A stretch of DNA of 64,000 nt, taken from positions 4,898,001 through 4,962,000 of the forward strand of contig NZ_CP063808.1 of assembly GCF_018128905.1 (NCBI RefSeq). The letters run 5' to 3'. The stretch is from Streptomyces sp. A2-16. Lineage in GTDB: Bacteria > Actinomycetota > Actinomycetes > Streptomycetales > Streptomycetaceae. The notes below the pieces were generated by a model. It saw nothing but the letters and a program-made list of their open reading frames with translations, made no database searches and had not been told where the DNA came from. The position numbers and the translations under genes are program-made. Positions within the stretch are counted from its first letter, which is position 1, and each line of letters opens with the position of its first letter. Positions 16,767 through 25,165 of the stretch are shown here, piece by piece.

Positions 16767-18202
16767 GCGGTTCCCATCCCGGTCACGGTGGACATGACCG
16801 CTTCGGTGATCTCTCCGTCGGGCCAGCGCAGCCCGACGCCTTCGCCTTCGGTGAGCTCCCCGCACACCGCTCCCGTGGCGGGTCCGGCGGGCAGGGGCGG
16901 TGCGCCGGGGTCGTCGGCCGTGAGCATCGCGAAGCCCGGGAAACAGGTGAACCAGTCCCCCACGGTCGCGGCCTGCGGCCGGGGTACGGCGGCCACGTCG
17001 AGCACCGCGCGGCAGCCGCTCGCCTCGGCGAGCATGCCGAGGGTGCCGGCGATGCCCGCCATCGACACGTCCTTGGCGGCGGCGGGCCGCGCGGCGGCCA
17101 CCGCGCCGGTCATGGTGCGCAGTTCGTCCGTACGGCGGTGGCTGGTCGAGTCCCACTGGCGGCCCCGGTAGCCCGGGCGCCAGTTCCCGCCGAGGTCGGC
17201 GGTCAGCCGTACGGCGTGCCCGGGGTGGCCGCCGCCACCGGGCACCGGCCGGTCGGTGCGGCCGAGCGCGGTCACCGACAGGGCGGCCGGGACGCCGAGC
17301 TGGGTGTGTCCGCCGAGCACCGGAACGCCGTACGCCTGTGCTGCGCGGGTCAGTCCGGCCAGGACCCGGGCGGCGTGCGCGGCGTCGCGGGCTCCCACCG
17401 CGTCCAGTAGCCCCAGCGGTGCGGCGCCCATCGCCGCGAGGTCGTTGACGTTGACGAGGACCGCGCACCAGCCCGCCCACTCGGGGTCCCGTTCGACCAT
17501 GGACGGCACGATCGCGTCGCACGCAGCGATCACGTCGGTGCCGGGGACGGGCGCGCCGTCGTCACCGACGAAGCCCGGGGGCGGGGCCAGCGCGGTGAGC
17601 AACTGTCCAAGGGGCGACTTCGTGGCCGCCGCGAGGGCGGCGATGCGGCCGATCGGCCAGCGCATCAGGACATGCGGCGCGCCCGCGAGCGTCGTGTCCC
17701 GCACCCGCTGCCAGCCGAGGCGCCGGAACAGCACCTCGTTGCGTGCCTGGACGGTCGCGTCGAACCGCAGGGCGCCCTCCGACTCGGCGCGGGCGCAGGC
17801 GGCCCGGACGAGCGCCGCGCCGATGCCGTGCGGGCCGCGGGCCCGGCGGGCGACGACCAGGCGCCCGCCCTGCCACCAGCCGAGGTCGGGGCCGTCGTCG
17901 ACCGGTCCGAGGCGCACCCCACCGACCACGGTGCCCTCCAGGTCCTTCGCGACCAGGACGACGGTCCGGGGGTCGGTGTCGCGGTCGTCCAGGTCGTGGT
18001 GGGCGAAGAGCCCCTGCTCCTGGACGAACGCGGCACGGCGCAGCTCCCGGTAGGCGGCCGTGTCCGCCGTGCCGTCCGCCTCCTCGATGCGGAAGGCGGG
18101 ACGGCGGGCGAGCGTGTTGCGGTCGCCCAGCAGGGCCAGGATGTCCTGCGGACCGTCCACGGCGGGCACGACCACGGAACCGTCGAGGTTCACGGCGCTC
18201 AC
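16763..18202 (-). CDS. fused GNAT acetyltransferase and AIR-synthase-like protein (Nit1C)
   Basis: 479-residue two-domain protein. Residues about 35-185 form a GNAT domain (VVLVAKDLEGTVVGGVRLGP, ARGPHGIGAALVRAACARAE) of the MSMEG_0567/Sll0786 family. Residues about 190-479 form a PurM/ThiL-like AIR-synthase-related domain (WAGWCAVLVNVNDLAAMGAA, GGHTQLGVPAALSVTALG, AKDVSMAGIAGTLGMLAEAS), the partner that is a separate gene in several Nit1C clusters. The fusion implies that the two activities act on the same intermediate, perhaps acyl transfer and ATP-dependent activation. It overlaps the radical SAM gene by 4 bp upstream and Nit1 by 4 bp downstream. Confidence 0.88.
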   Translation of the reverse strand: MSAVNLDGSVVVPAVDGPQDILALLGDRNTLARRPAFRIEEADGTADTAAYRELRRAAFVQEQGLFAHHDLDDRDTDPRTVVLVAKDLEGTVVGGVRLGPVDDGPDLGWWQGGRLVVARRARGPHGIGAALVRAACARAESEGALRFDATVQARNEVLFRRLGWQRVRDTTLAGAPHVLMRWPIGRIAALAAATKSPLGQLLTALAPPPGFVGDDGAPVPGTDVIAACDAIVPSMVERDPEWAGWCAVLVNVNDLAAMGAAPLGLLDAVGARDAAHAARVLAGLTRAAQAYGVPVLGGHTQLGVPAALSVTALGRTDRPVPGGGGHPGHAVRLTADLGGNWRPGYRGRQWDSTSHRRTDELRTMTGAVAAARPAAAKDVSMAGIAGTLGMLAEASGCRAVLDVAAVPRPQAATVGDWFTCFPGFAMLTADDPGAPPLPAGPATGAVCGELTEGEGVGLRWPDGEITEAVMSTVTGMGTA

Positions 18203-19290
18203 CCGCCCGCTGCCTGGAGCACACTGCAGGCGCCGCAGGCCGCGCAGCCGGCCTGCTGGTCGGCGCCGCTCATTCCGGCGGCGCGCAGCTTCGCCGCAAC
18301 GCCTTCGGTGACGTACGTGAGGAGTTCCGCGGCGGGTGCCCGGATGCCGTCGCGGGCGGCGAGGGTGCCGCTCATCGGACGGAAGGGGACGACGAAGGGG
18401 TAGATGCCCCTGGCGATCAACTCTCCTGCTCCCGCGATGAGTTCATCGGGGTTCTCCCCCAGCCCGACGAGGAGGTAGGTGGAGACGCGGTTCGGTCCGA
18501 AGACGCGCACCGCCTCGTCCCACGCGGCCTCGTACTCGGCGAGCGGGACGGTGGACTTGCCGGGCATCCAGCGTCGGCGCACCTCGTCGTCGAGGGACTC
18601 GACGTGGATGCCGATGGCGGTGGCCCCGGCGTCGTGCAGGGCGCGGATCCAGGCGAGGTCGCCGGGCGGTTCGCACTGCACCTGGATCGGCAGGCCGGGC
18701 ACGGCTGCCAGCACCGCCCGGACCGACCGTACGAGGTTGCGGGCGCCGCGGTCGGGTCCGGTGGTGGTGCCGGTGGTCATCACCATCTGCTGCACGCCGT
18801 CGAGCCGTACGGCGGCCTCGGCGACCTCGGCGAGCTGCGCCGGGGTTTTCGCGGCCACGGTGGCGCCGGAGCGCAGGGACTCCTCGATGGTGCAGAAGCG
18901 GCAGCGGTCTGACTCGGTGTAGCGGATGCAGGTCTGCACGACGGTGGTAGCCAGGACGTTCGAGCCGTGCAGGCGGGCGATCTGTTCGTAGCGGATGCCG
19001 TCGGCCGTGGTCAGGTCGTAGAACTTCGGTCGCCGGACGGGGGTGAGGGAGATGCCGGTGTTCTCGTCGCCGAGCCACACCGTGCCGTCGCGCACGGAGT
19101 AGGGGCTGCCGGGGTTGCGTGGGAGCGCGGCGTTGGCACCGTCGACGAGGACGTGTCCGTCGTCGCTGGGCCCCGCACCGTCCGGCCGCCGCACGGGCGC
19201 GTCCGACGCGACGCCGTGCAGGGCGAGTTCGGCGCGGGTCATGATCCGCACATCCACCGCCGTTCCGCTGTTGCCGGTGCCAACGCTCAC
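18199..19290 (-). CDS. radical SAM protein, MSMEG_0568 family (Nit1C)
   Basis: 363-residue radical SAM enzyme. The cluster Cys residues are at about 121, 130 and 133 in CIRYTESDRCRFC, a C-x8-C-x2-C spacing rather than the classical C-x3-C-x2-C. The TIM-barrel continues with MVMTTGTTTGPDRGARN, IQVQCEPPGDLAWI and IGIHVESLDDEVRRRW. The C-terminus has a second Cys group, GCAACGAC, which may bind an auxiliary Fe-S cluster. The family is a constant member of Nit1C operons and its reaction is uncertain. The start ATG 19290 lies 10 bp after the MSMEG_0572 gene. Confidence 0.88.
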   Translation of the reverse strand: MSVGTGNSGTAVDVRIMTRAELALHGVASDAPVRRPDGAGPSDDGHVLVDGANAALPRNPGSPYSVRDGTVWLGDENTGISLTPVRRPKFYDLTTADGIRYEQIARLHGSNVLATTVVQTCIRYTESDRCRFCTIEESLRSGATVAAKTPAQLAEVAEAAVRLDGVQQMVMTTGTTTGPDRGARNLVRSVRAVLAAVPGLPIQVQCEPPGDLAWIRALHDAGATAIGIHVESLDDEVRRRWMPGKSTVPLAEYEAAWDEAVRVFGPNRVSTYLLVGLGENPDELIAGAGELIARGIYPFVVPFRPMSGTLAARDGIRAPAAELLTYVTEGVAAKLRAAGMSGADQQAGCAACGACSVLQAAGG

Positions 19291-19300
19291 GTCGTGCTCC

Positions 19301-19831
19301 CTACAGCTGGTAGGTGGAGTTGATGATGGCGCCCTTGCGCGCGTAGTGGATCAGCGCGTCCTGGACGTCCAGGGGGTGGGTGGGGATGACGCCCTCGATG
19401 AGGTCTTCCTCGCGGGCGCCGTGCAGGGACAGGCCGAAGCGGCAGCAGTAGACCTTGCCGCCTTCGGCGATGAACGTCTTGAGCTGGTTGTTGATGTTGT
19501 GCTCGCCGGGGAAGGCGGAGTTGCCGACGGTCGGGAAGCCGCGGGTGGCGAGGCAGTTGAGGGAGCCGGGCCCGTAGAAGTAGATGGCGGTCTCGAAGCC
19601 CTTGCGCAGCGCGCGGGTGGCCTGGAGGACGGCGACGAAGGAGACCGAGGACTCGTGGGCGATGCCGTGGACGAGGGTGAAGTAGGTCTCGCCGTCCTCG
19701 GCCTGGTAGTCGGGGAAGACCTTGGTGGAGCCGTAGATGCTGGTGCCCTCGGGCAGGGAGGGGTGGGGGATCTCGTCGAGGGACTTCTGCTCCACGTCGG
19801 AGAGTTCGGCGGTGGCGACGGATTCGGACAT
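19301..19831 (-). CDS. MSMEG_0572/Sll0783-family nitrogen-starvation protein (Nit1C)
   Basis: 176-residue protein of the DsrE-like family named from Synechocystis Sll0783, which is induced on nitrogen starvation. Recognisable stretches are SIYGSTKVFPDYQAEDGETY, FYGPGSLNCLATRGFP and GGKVYCCRFGLSLHGAREED with paired Cys residues. The biochemical role is unknown. In other Nit1C clusters it is one of the most conserved members. A GGAGACAGCC ribosome site lies before ATG 19831. The 40-bp gap to the amidohydrolase gene is one of the few non-overlapping junctions in the operon. Confidence 0.88.
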   Translation of the reverse strand: MSESVATAELSDVEQKSLDEIPHPSLPEGTSIYGSTKVFPDYQAEDGETYFTLVHGIAHESSVSFVAVLQATRALRKGFETAIYFYGPGSLNCLATRGFPTVGNSAFPGEHNINNQLKTFIAEGGKVYCCRFGLSLHGAREEDLIEGVIPTHPLDVQDALIHYARKGAIINSTYQL

Positions 19832-19871
19832 GGCTGTCTCCTTGTGCGTACGGGGAGGGAGTGGTGGTCGG

Positions 19872-20687
19872 TCAGTCGTAGAGCGCGGCGAACGTGTCCC
19901 GGAAGACCAGGTCGCCGAGTTCGCCGCCGCCGGTGGCTTCGGCGAGGCGGGCGTACTCGCCGGTGAAGTCGCCCCACGGCTGGTCGCTGGCGAAGAGCAC
20001 CCGGTCGTGGCCGATGCCGCGGCGCTCGATCTCCTGGGCCAGCCAGCGGGGAGTGAAGCCGATGGCCCAGGAGAGATCGGTGTAGACGCGCTTGCCGGCG
20101 GTGATCCAGTCGAAGAACCGGGAGCCGACGAGCTTGATGTGGCCGCTCATCCCGCCGCCGAAGTGCACGAGATGGACGGGCACGTGGTCGGCGTACCAGT
20201 CGACGAGATGGCCGACCTCGTCGATGTCGGAGGCAGCGCCGGGAGAGGTGTGCACATGGACGACGAGGCCGTGCCGGGCGGCCTCGGCGAAGATGCGGTC
20301 CAGCTGGGGGCGGCAGGCTGGGTCCGTGGGGCGGCCTCCCAGCAGGAAACTCAGCTTGAGGGCCTTGACTCCGCTCTCGCCCGCCAACTGGAGCGCCTCG
20401 TCCGTGCGTTGGGCGTCCTCCGGGCGTGGGGACACCCACAGCCCGGCGCGGATGCGGTCGTCGCTCTGCGCGGCCTCCAGCGCCAGCTCGTTGAAGGAGA
20501 AGGCGATCGCGGGGTCCGGGACGCCGTAGTTGGGGATGACCAGGGCTCGTTCGGTGCCCTCCGTGTCCAGGTCGGCGATGAGCTGCTTGACGGTGGCGCG
20601 AGCGGTGGTGTCCGGGTTGACGGGTGGGCCGCCGTAGAAGGGATAGGCGGGCAGGACGCCGATGTGGCGGTGTGCGTCGTGGACCAT
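19872..20687 (-). CDS. amidohydrolase family protein (Nit1C)
   Basis: 271-residue metal-dependent TIM-barrel hydrolase (amidohydrolase_2 type). VHDAHRHIG at the N-terminus supplies the HxH metal ligands, LVVHVHTSPG another His, and VLFASDQPWGDF the terminal Asp. The family includes decarboxylases and amide hydrolases. The start ATG 20687 was chosen over longer frames because MVHDAHRH is the conserved N-terminus. It is encoded 11 bp after the flavin oxidoreductase, inside the Nit1C operon, where a hydrolase of this kind is a common member. The substrate is unknown. Confidence 0.85.
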   Translation of the reverse strand: MVHDAHRHIGVLPAYPFYGGPPVNPDTTARATVKQLIADLDTEGTERALVIPNYGVPDPAIAFSFNELALEAAQSDDRIRAGLWVSPRPEDAQRTDEALQLAGESGVKALKLSFLLGGRPTDPACRPQLDRIFAEAARHGLVVHVHTSPGAASDIDEVGHLVDWYADHVPVHLVHFGGGMSGHIKLVGSRFFDWITAGKRVYTDLSWAIGFTPRWLAQEIERRGIGHDRVLFASDQPWGDFTGEYARLAEATGGGELGDLVFRDTFAALYD

Positions 20688-20698
20688 GGTGTGGTTCC

Positions 20699-22054
20699 TC
20701 AGCCGATCGGTAGGGCGGAGGCGAGTTCGCTGGGGGCTCCGGTGAGGGTGCCGCACACGTCGGCCAGGCGGCGCGAGGCGTCGATGTGGTCGGCGAGGAA
20801 CGCGGCGTCCCGGCCGACCGCCTCGAAGCGGCCCGAACCCCACGAGTACTGCCAGGGCAGACCGAGAAAGTGGAGGCCGGGCGTCCCGGTGGCGCCGCGC
20901 CAGTGCATCGGGTAGCCGCGGCCGTCGAAGACGGGTGCCTCGATCCACCGGTGGTCGCGGCGGAAGCCGGTCGACCAGATCACCGAGGTGATACCGGCGG
21001 CCTCCAGGTCCAGTTCGCGCGGCTGCTCGTTCGGCTCCCACACCGGGACGTACCGGGGCTCGGTCGGGACGTCGATGCCGTGCGCGGCGATGTGCGCGTC
21101 GATGGCGTCCTTGATGCCCTCGGCGACCGCATCCGCGTGGTCGAGGTTCACCTTCAGGTCGTCGGCGAACTCCAGATCGGTGCCGGTGACTGCGGTGAGC
21201 CGCCCGTACAGCCGCATGCCGTCTCGGGCGAAGGCGCGCAGGTCGATGTCGCGGCCGCCGTCGCGGCCGGTGACGTAGTGGTTGACCCGCATGCGCACGG
21301 CGTCGGCGTCGTCGAACTCGTCGATGGACTTGTCGTAGTGGCCCATGTCGTCGAGCCAGGCCACGCAGTCGCGGCCGCGGTAGAAGCGGGCCACGCGAGG
21401 GGCGCTGCCGACGGCCAGGTGCACCTGGCGCCCGGCGAGGTGGAGGTCCTCGGCGATCTGGCAGCCGGACTGGCCGGTGCCGACCACGAGGACGGCGCCT
21501 TCGGGGAGCTGGTCGGGGCTGCGGTAGCGGGAGGAGTGGACCTGGGTGACGCGGTCGGGCAGGCGCTGGGCCATCGGCGGGACGGACGGCGTGTGGTACG
21601 GGCCGGTGGCGACGACCACCTGCTCGGCGGTGAAGTCCCCGGCGGTGGTGGACAGTTCGAACACCCCGCTCGGCGAGCGGCGCAGCCGGGTGACCGTCAC
21701 ACCCTCCACCAGTGGCGGCCGGAAGAAGGAGACATAGTCCTCCAGGTACCGGACGATCTCGTCACGGACCATGAACCCGTCCGGATCCTCGCCCTGATAC
21801 GGATAACCAGGCAGCCTGCACTGCCAGTTGGGGGTCACCAGGCAGAAGGAGTCCCAGCGCCGCTCGCGCCACTCGTGCCCGACCCGGTTCGCCTCGATGA
21901 CGACGTGTTCGACACCGCGCTGACCGAGGCAGTAGCTCATCGAGAGCCCCGCCTGACCGCCGCCGACCACGACCACCGGGATCGGTGCACCGCCCCTGCC
22001 CGTCAGGCTGTCAGGAAGGGCGCCGACCGGCCGTATCGCCGCAGCCGAACTCAC
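20699..22054 (-). CDS. flavin-dependent oxidoreductase, MSMEG_0569 family (Nit1C)
   Basis: 451-residue flavoprotein related to flavin monooxygenases. VVVVGGGQAGLSMSYCLGQR near residue 30 binds FAD, EGAVLVVGTGQSGCQIAEDL is the second (NADPH) GxGxxG, and SVIWSTGFRRDHRWI the terminal ATG-like motif. FMO-like enzymes N-hydroxylate or oxygenate amines, which would suit a pathway that generates a nitrile-like or N-oxidised product. The start ATG 22054 overlaps the stop of the MSMEG_0570 gene by 4 bp. Confidence 0.9.
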   Translation of the reverse strand: MSSAAAIRPVGALPDSLTGRGGAPIPVVVVGGGQAGLSMSYCLGQRGVEHVVIEANRVGHEWRERRWDSFCLVTPNWQCRLPGYPYQGEDPDGFMVRDEIVRYLEDYVSFFRPPLVEGVTVTRLRRSPSGVFELSTTAGDFTAEQVVVATGPYHTPSVPPMAQRLPDRVTQVHSSRYRSPDQLPEGAVLVVGTGQSGCQIAEDLHLAGRQVHLAVGSAPRVARFYRGRDCVAWLDDMGHYDKSIDEFDDADAVRMRVNHYVTGRDGGRDIDLRAFARDGMRLYGRLTAVTGTDLEFADDLKVNLDHADAVAEGIKDAIDAHIAAHGIDVPTEPRYVPVWEPNEQPRELDLEAAGITSVIWSTGFRRDHRWIEAPVFDGRGYPMHWRGATGTPGLHFLGLPWQYSWGSGRFEAVGRDAAFLADHIDASRRLADVCGTLTGAPSELASALPIG

Positions 22055-22356
22055 CGAGTGCTCCCGTCGGCGCCGGTCAGGGATTCGACCGTGACCTTGG
22101 CGCCGCTGACGGCGGCGTACACGGCGGCGGTCCGCTCGATCTGTGCGAGCTGGTCGGAGGCGCCGGTGCAGAAGAAGCCGAACTTCTCCTTCACGCGTTC
22201 CCCGGCGATACCGAGTGCCGTACGGCTGCGCTCGACGAATTCCGCAAGCGCATACTGGCCGCCGGGAACGAAGTAGTCCTCGATGACCGTGGAGGGGGAA
22301 TAGCAGCGCTGCGTCACACCATCGGGCCAGCGCACATGAAAATACATCTCGGGCAT
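22051..22356 (-). CDS. MSMEG_0570-family nitrogen-starvation protein (Nit1C), first gene of the operon
   Basis: 101-residue small protein starting MPEMYFHVRWPDGVTQRCYS, with the family core YFVPGGQYALAEFVERSRTA. GGAGG five bases upstream fixes ATG 22356; a further in-frame ATG at 22368 lies inside the ribosome site context and is unlikely. Members occur only with Nit1C genes and have no known activity. As the first gene of a nine-gene run to 13928 it should be next to the operon promoter. An 18-bp palindrome at 22378-22395 lies in its leader. Confidence 0.87.
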   Translation of the reverse strand: MPEMYFHVRWPDGVTQRCYSPSTVIEDYFVPGGQYALAEFVERSRTALGIAGERVKEKFGFFCTGASDQLAQIERTAAVYAAVSGAKVTVESLTGADGSTR

Positions 22357-22377
22357 GACATCCTCCATGCCGGGCGC

Positions 22378-22395
22378 CGAGGTCTTGACACCTCG
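22378..22395 (-). promoter_or_regulatory. 18-bp palindrome upstream of the Nit1C operon
   Basis: CGAGGT and ACCTCG form perfect 6-bp arms around CTTGAC, about 20 bp before the first Nit1C start codon. The size suits a dimeric repressor or activator site. No matching regulator gene is adjacent. Confidence 0.35.
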
Positions 22396-22970
22396 CCGCT
22401 GTCTGTGGAGACCAACTCCAGCCCTCGGTGATTGCCGAACGAAGTCATCCGGAATAAAGGGGAGTTACCACAACCTCACGCCGATGGTGCGAATATGCCG
22501 TGCCCATCAGCGTGCTCCGCGCATTACGGATGTCCCGCCCGAGCGGGTTTCCGTCGTGTCGGCTGGATCAGTCGCATCAGCCGAGCCGGCGAGCCTGACA
22601 TGGTGGCGCGACCGATGGGGAGGCGCGACAGCCGTCGCCAGGCCGAGAGCAATCGTTCTCGTTCCCCTCGGCGCGGTCTTGGATCGGCGCGAACGTTTGC
22701 ATTCGGCACGGGAGTTCATCAAAGACGGCGATGATCGACACGAGTCGCGGGAGTGGCCCTGCCGTCAAGGCGTCGGCGCCCTACCCGGTCGGCGCGCGGG
22801 CGTGGTGCACGGGCAGGTCTGGCGTGTGCACAGGTCAGCATCGGCCGGGCCGGAGCAGTGCCCCGATGGCCGGCACGCCCAGGAGCGGCGGGACTTCGGC
22901 ATCTTTGCCGCGCGGTTGCCGACGTCGGTGCCCGGAGCAGGTCTCTTTTCAGCCATGCCTGTCTGACGTC
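22396..22970. other. 575-bp intergenic stretch between divergent Nit1C and protease genes
   Basis: No recognisable protein in any frame. It should contain the Nit1C promoter, but no clear -35/-10 pair was found. Confidence 0.35.
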
Positions 22971-22998
22971 CCTGTACGGAAAGGTACTTCCGTACGGG
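22971..22998. promoter_or_regulatory. 28-bp near-perfect palindrome upstream of the protease gene
   Basis: CCTGTACGGAA (22971-22981) and TTCCGTACGGG (22988-22998) are inverted copies with one mismatch around AGGTAC. The position, 90 bp before the protease start, suggests an operator. Confidence 0.4.
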
Positions 22999-23037
22999 AT
23001 CATGCACCTGACATCTTGCATCCACCACTCGTTTCGT

Positions 23038-23073
23038 ACGGCCCGGCCCGTGTCCTCAGCACGGCCGGGCCGT
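23038..23073 (+). promoter_or_regulatory. strong leader hairpin just upstream of the protease ribosome site
   Basis: ACGGCCCGGCC (23038-23048) pairs perfectly with GGCCGGGCCGT (23063-23073) over a 14-nt loop. It ends four bases before the GGAGG at 23078. It could be a terminator of an upstream transcript or control protease translation. Confidence 0.4.
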
Positions 23074-23087
23074 CTCCGGAGGATGCT

Positions 23088-24887
23088 TTGATACCCCACA
23101 CATCCAGCCGCCCTAGACGCACGCTGGTGCTGGCGGCCACACTCGGCGCCGCCCTCGCGTTCGGCACCCCGGGCGCCCTCGCCGGCACGCTGCCCGTCGC
23201 CCCCTCCACCGCGCCTGCCGCCAAGGCCCATGCTCCGGCCGCCGCGCCGGCTTCCCAGAGTGCGACCTGGGTGGCCGGGACGCGTGCCTACCTCGTGATC
23301 ACCGCCCCCGGCGACAGTTCCGCGGTCCGCTCGGCGATCACGGCCAACGGCGGCACCGTCTTCTCGAACTTCGACGCCATCGGCGTGATCGTCGCCCACT
23401 CGACGTCCAGCACCTTCGCCGCCACCATGCGCGGCGTCGCGGGCGTGCAGCAGGTCGGCGCCACGCGTACCTCGGACGTCCCGGCCGACGCCTACAACCC
23501 GGCGCTCCCGGCCAATCCGGCCCAGGCCTCGACCCCGGCCGGAGAACCGGTCCGGGCCGACATGAGCCAGATCAAGGCCGACCAGGCCTGGGCCGTCAAC
23601 CCGGGCTCCGCCTCCGTCACGGTCGGCATCCTGGACACCGGTGTGGACGACCAGCACCAGGACCTGGCGCCCAACTTCGACGCGGCCGACTCGGTCTCCT
23701 GTGCCTACGGCAAGCCCGACACCCGTGCCGGCGCGTGGCGGGACGTCGACACGCACGGCACTCACGTAGCGGGCACCGTCGCCGCGGCCAAGAACGGCAA
23801 GGGCGTCGTCGGCGTCGCACCCGGGGTGAAGATCGCCGCGGTCCGGGTCGCCGAGCCGGGCAACTCCTTCTTCTTCGCCGAGAACACCATCTGCGGCTTC
23901 GTCTGGGCCGGTGACCACGGCTTCAAGGTCACCAACAACAGCTATTACACGGACCCGTGGCAGTTCAACTGCCCGGACAACATCGACCAGGCCGCCATCA
24001 TCGAGGGCGTCAAGCGCGCCCAGGAGTACGCCGAGGGCAAGGGTTCCCTCCAGATCGCCGCGGCGGGCAACGAGAACTACGACCTCGCCCACAAGACGAC
24101 GGACTCCGCGAGCCCGAACGACTCGACGCCGGTCACCCGCACCATCACCAACGCCTGCCTCGACATCCCGACCGAGCTGCCGGGCGTGGTCACGGTCGCG
24201 GCCAACGGCACCGGCGTCACCAAGGCCTCGTTCTCCAACTACGGTCAGGGCGTCATCGACGTCGCGGCGCCGGGCAGCAACGTGTACTCCACCGTCCCCG
24301 GCGGCGGCTACGGCAGCAAGAGCGGCACCTCGATGGCCACCCCGCACGTGGTCGGCGTGGCGGCACTCATCGCCAGCGCCAATCCCGGCATCACCCCGGC
24401 GCAGCTCCGCGCCAAGCTGGCCGAGCAGGCCAACGACATCGCCTGCCCCTCGGACAGCCGCTGCACGGGCACGACAGCCAACAACTCCTTCTTCGGCGAA
24501 GGACAGGTCGACGCCCTCAAGGCCGTCGGGGCCACTCCCCCGCCCGGCAAGTACTTCGAGAGCCTCGCGGACTTCGCCGTCAACGACAACGCGACCGTGG
24601 AGAGCCCGATCACCGTCACCGGTGTGACCGGCAACGCCCCGGCCACCCTCAAGGTCGGTGTGGACATCAAGCACACCTACATCGGTGACCTGAAGGTCGA
24701 CCTGGTGGCGCCGGACGGCACCGTCTACACGCTGCACAACCACACCGGCGGGAGCGCCGACAACATCGCCCAGACCTACACCGTGAACGCCTCCTCGGAG
24801 GTCGCGAACGGCACCTGGAAACTGCGCGTCAACGACAACGCCGCCTCCGACACCGGCAAGATCGACGCCTGGAACCTGACCTTCTAG
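23088..24887 (+). CDS. secreted S8 family (subtilisin-like) serine protease with P-domain
   Basis: 599-residue preproprotease. Start TTG 23088 has GGAGG five bases upstream and is followed by a signal peptide (RRTLVLAATLGAALAFG, cleavage near residue 32). A propeptide inhibitor-like domain spans about 60-125. The catalytic residues are Asp183 (ILDTGVDD), His223 (DTHGTHVAGT), oxyanion Asn328 (AAAGNEN) and Ser415 (SGTSMATPHV). The C-terminal 110 residues form a proprotein-convertase P-domain (VDLVAPDGTVYTLHNHTGG). Such enzymes are exported by Sec and digest extracellular protein. Two paired Cys in the catalytic domain suggest disulphides. A hairpin at 24925-24956 follows. Confidence 0.92.
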   Translation: MIPHTSSRPRRTLVLAATLGAALAFGTPGALAGTLPVAPSTAPAAKAHAPAAAPASQSATWVAGTRAYLVITAPGDSSAVRSAITANGGTVFSNFDAIGVIVAHSTSSTFAATMRGVAGVQQVGATRTSDVPADAYNPALPANPAQASTPAGEPVRADMSQIKADQAWAVNPGSASVTVGILDTGVDDQHQDLAPNFDAADSVSCAYGKPDTRAGAWRDVDTHGTHVAGTVAAAKNGKGVVGVAPGVKIAAVRVAEPGNSFFFAENTICGFVWAGDHGFKVTNNSYYTDPWQFNCPDNIDQAAIIEGVKRAQEYAEGKGSLQIAAAGNENYDLAHKTTDSASPNDSTPVTRTITNACLDIPTELPGVVTVAANGTGVTKASFSNYGQGVIDVAAPGSNVYSTVPGGGYGSKSGTSMATPHVVGVAALIASANPGITPAQLRAKLAEQANDIACPSDSRCTGTTANNSFFGEGQVDALKAVGATPPPGKYFESLADFAVNDNATVESPITVTGVTGNAPATLKVGVDIKHTYIGDLKVDLVAPDGTVYTLHNHTGGSADNIAQTYTVNASSEVANGTWKLRVNDNAASDTGKIDAWNLTF

Positions 24888-24924
24888 CGCAGGCCGCGAC
24901 AACACCCGCGCACAGCACGCGCAG

Positions 24925-24956
24925 CGCCGACCACAGCTCCCGGCCCGTGGTCGGCG
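24925..24956 (+). terminator. terminator of the protease gene
   Basis: Perfect 10-bp stem CGCCGACCAC / GTGGTCGGCG with a 12-nt loop, starting 38 bp after the stop codon. Confidence 0.6.
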
Positions 24957-25012
24957 TTCAAGGCGGGCTGCGCTCTGTTCGGCCAGGGCTGCCAACTGCT
25001 GGGCGGCTGAGG

Positions 25013-25061
25013 GCATATGGGCCCCGGCGGCGGTGTACACCGCGTGTTGGGGCCCATATGC
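25013..25061. terminator. 49-bp nested inverted repeat between convergent genes
   Basis: GCATATGGGCCCC (25013-25025) is perfectly inverted at 25049-25061. The 23-nt loop itself contains the palindrome CGGTGTACACCG. It lies between the convergent protease and SapA-like genes, so a bidirectional terminator is the simplest reading; a protein-binding site is also possible. Confidence 0.5.
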
Positions 25062-25165
25062 CGCAGGCGTCCGAGCCGAGACCACGTCCCGGATCGAGCA
25101 ACAGCGCCTGCGCACCGACCTCACACCGGGCTTCCGCTCCTGCGCGGAAGTCCCAGTGGAGCCGC

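Noticed and set aside
22719..25124. 801-codon open frame on the minus strand across the protease gene
   Set aside because: It is antisense to a clear S8 protease, is Gly/Arg/Val-rich low-complexity, and exists only because GC-rich codons leave few antisense stops.
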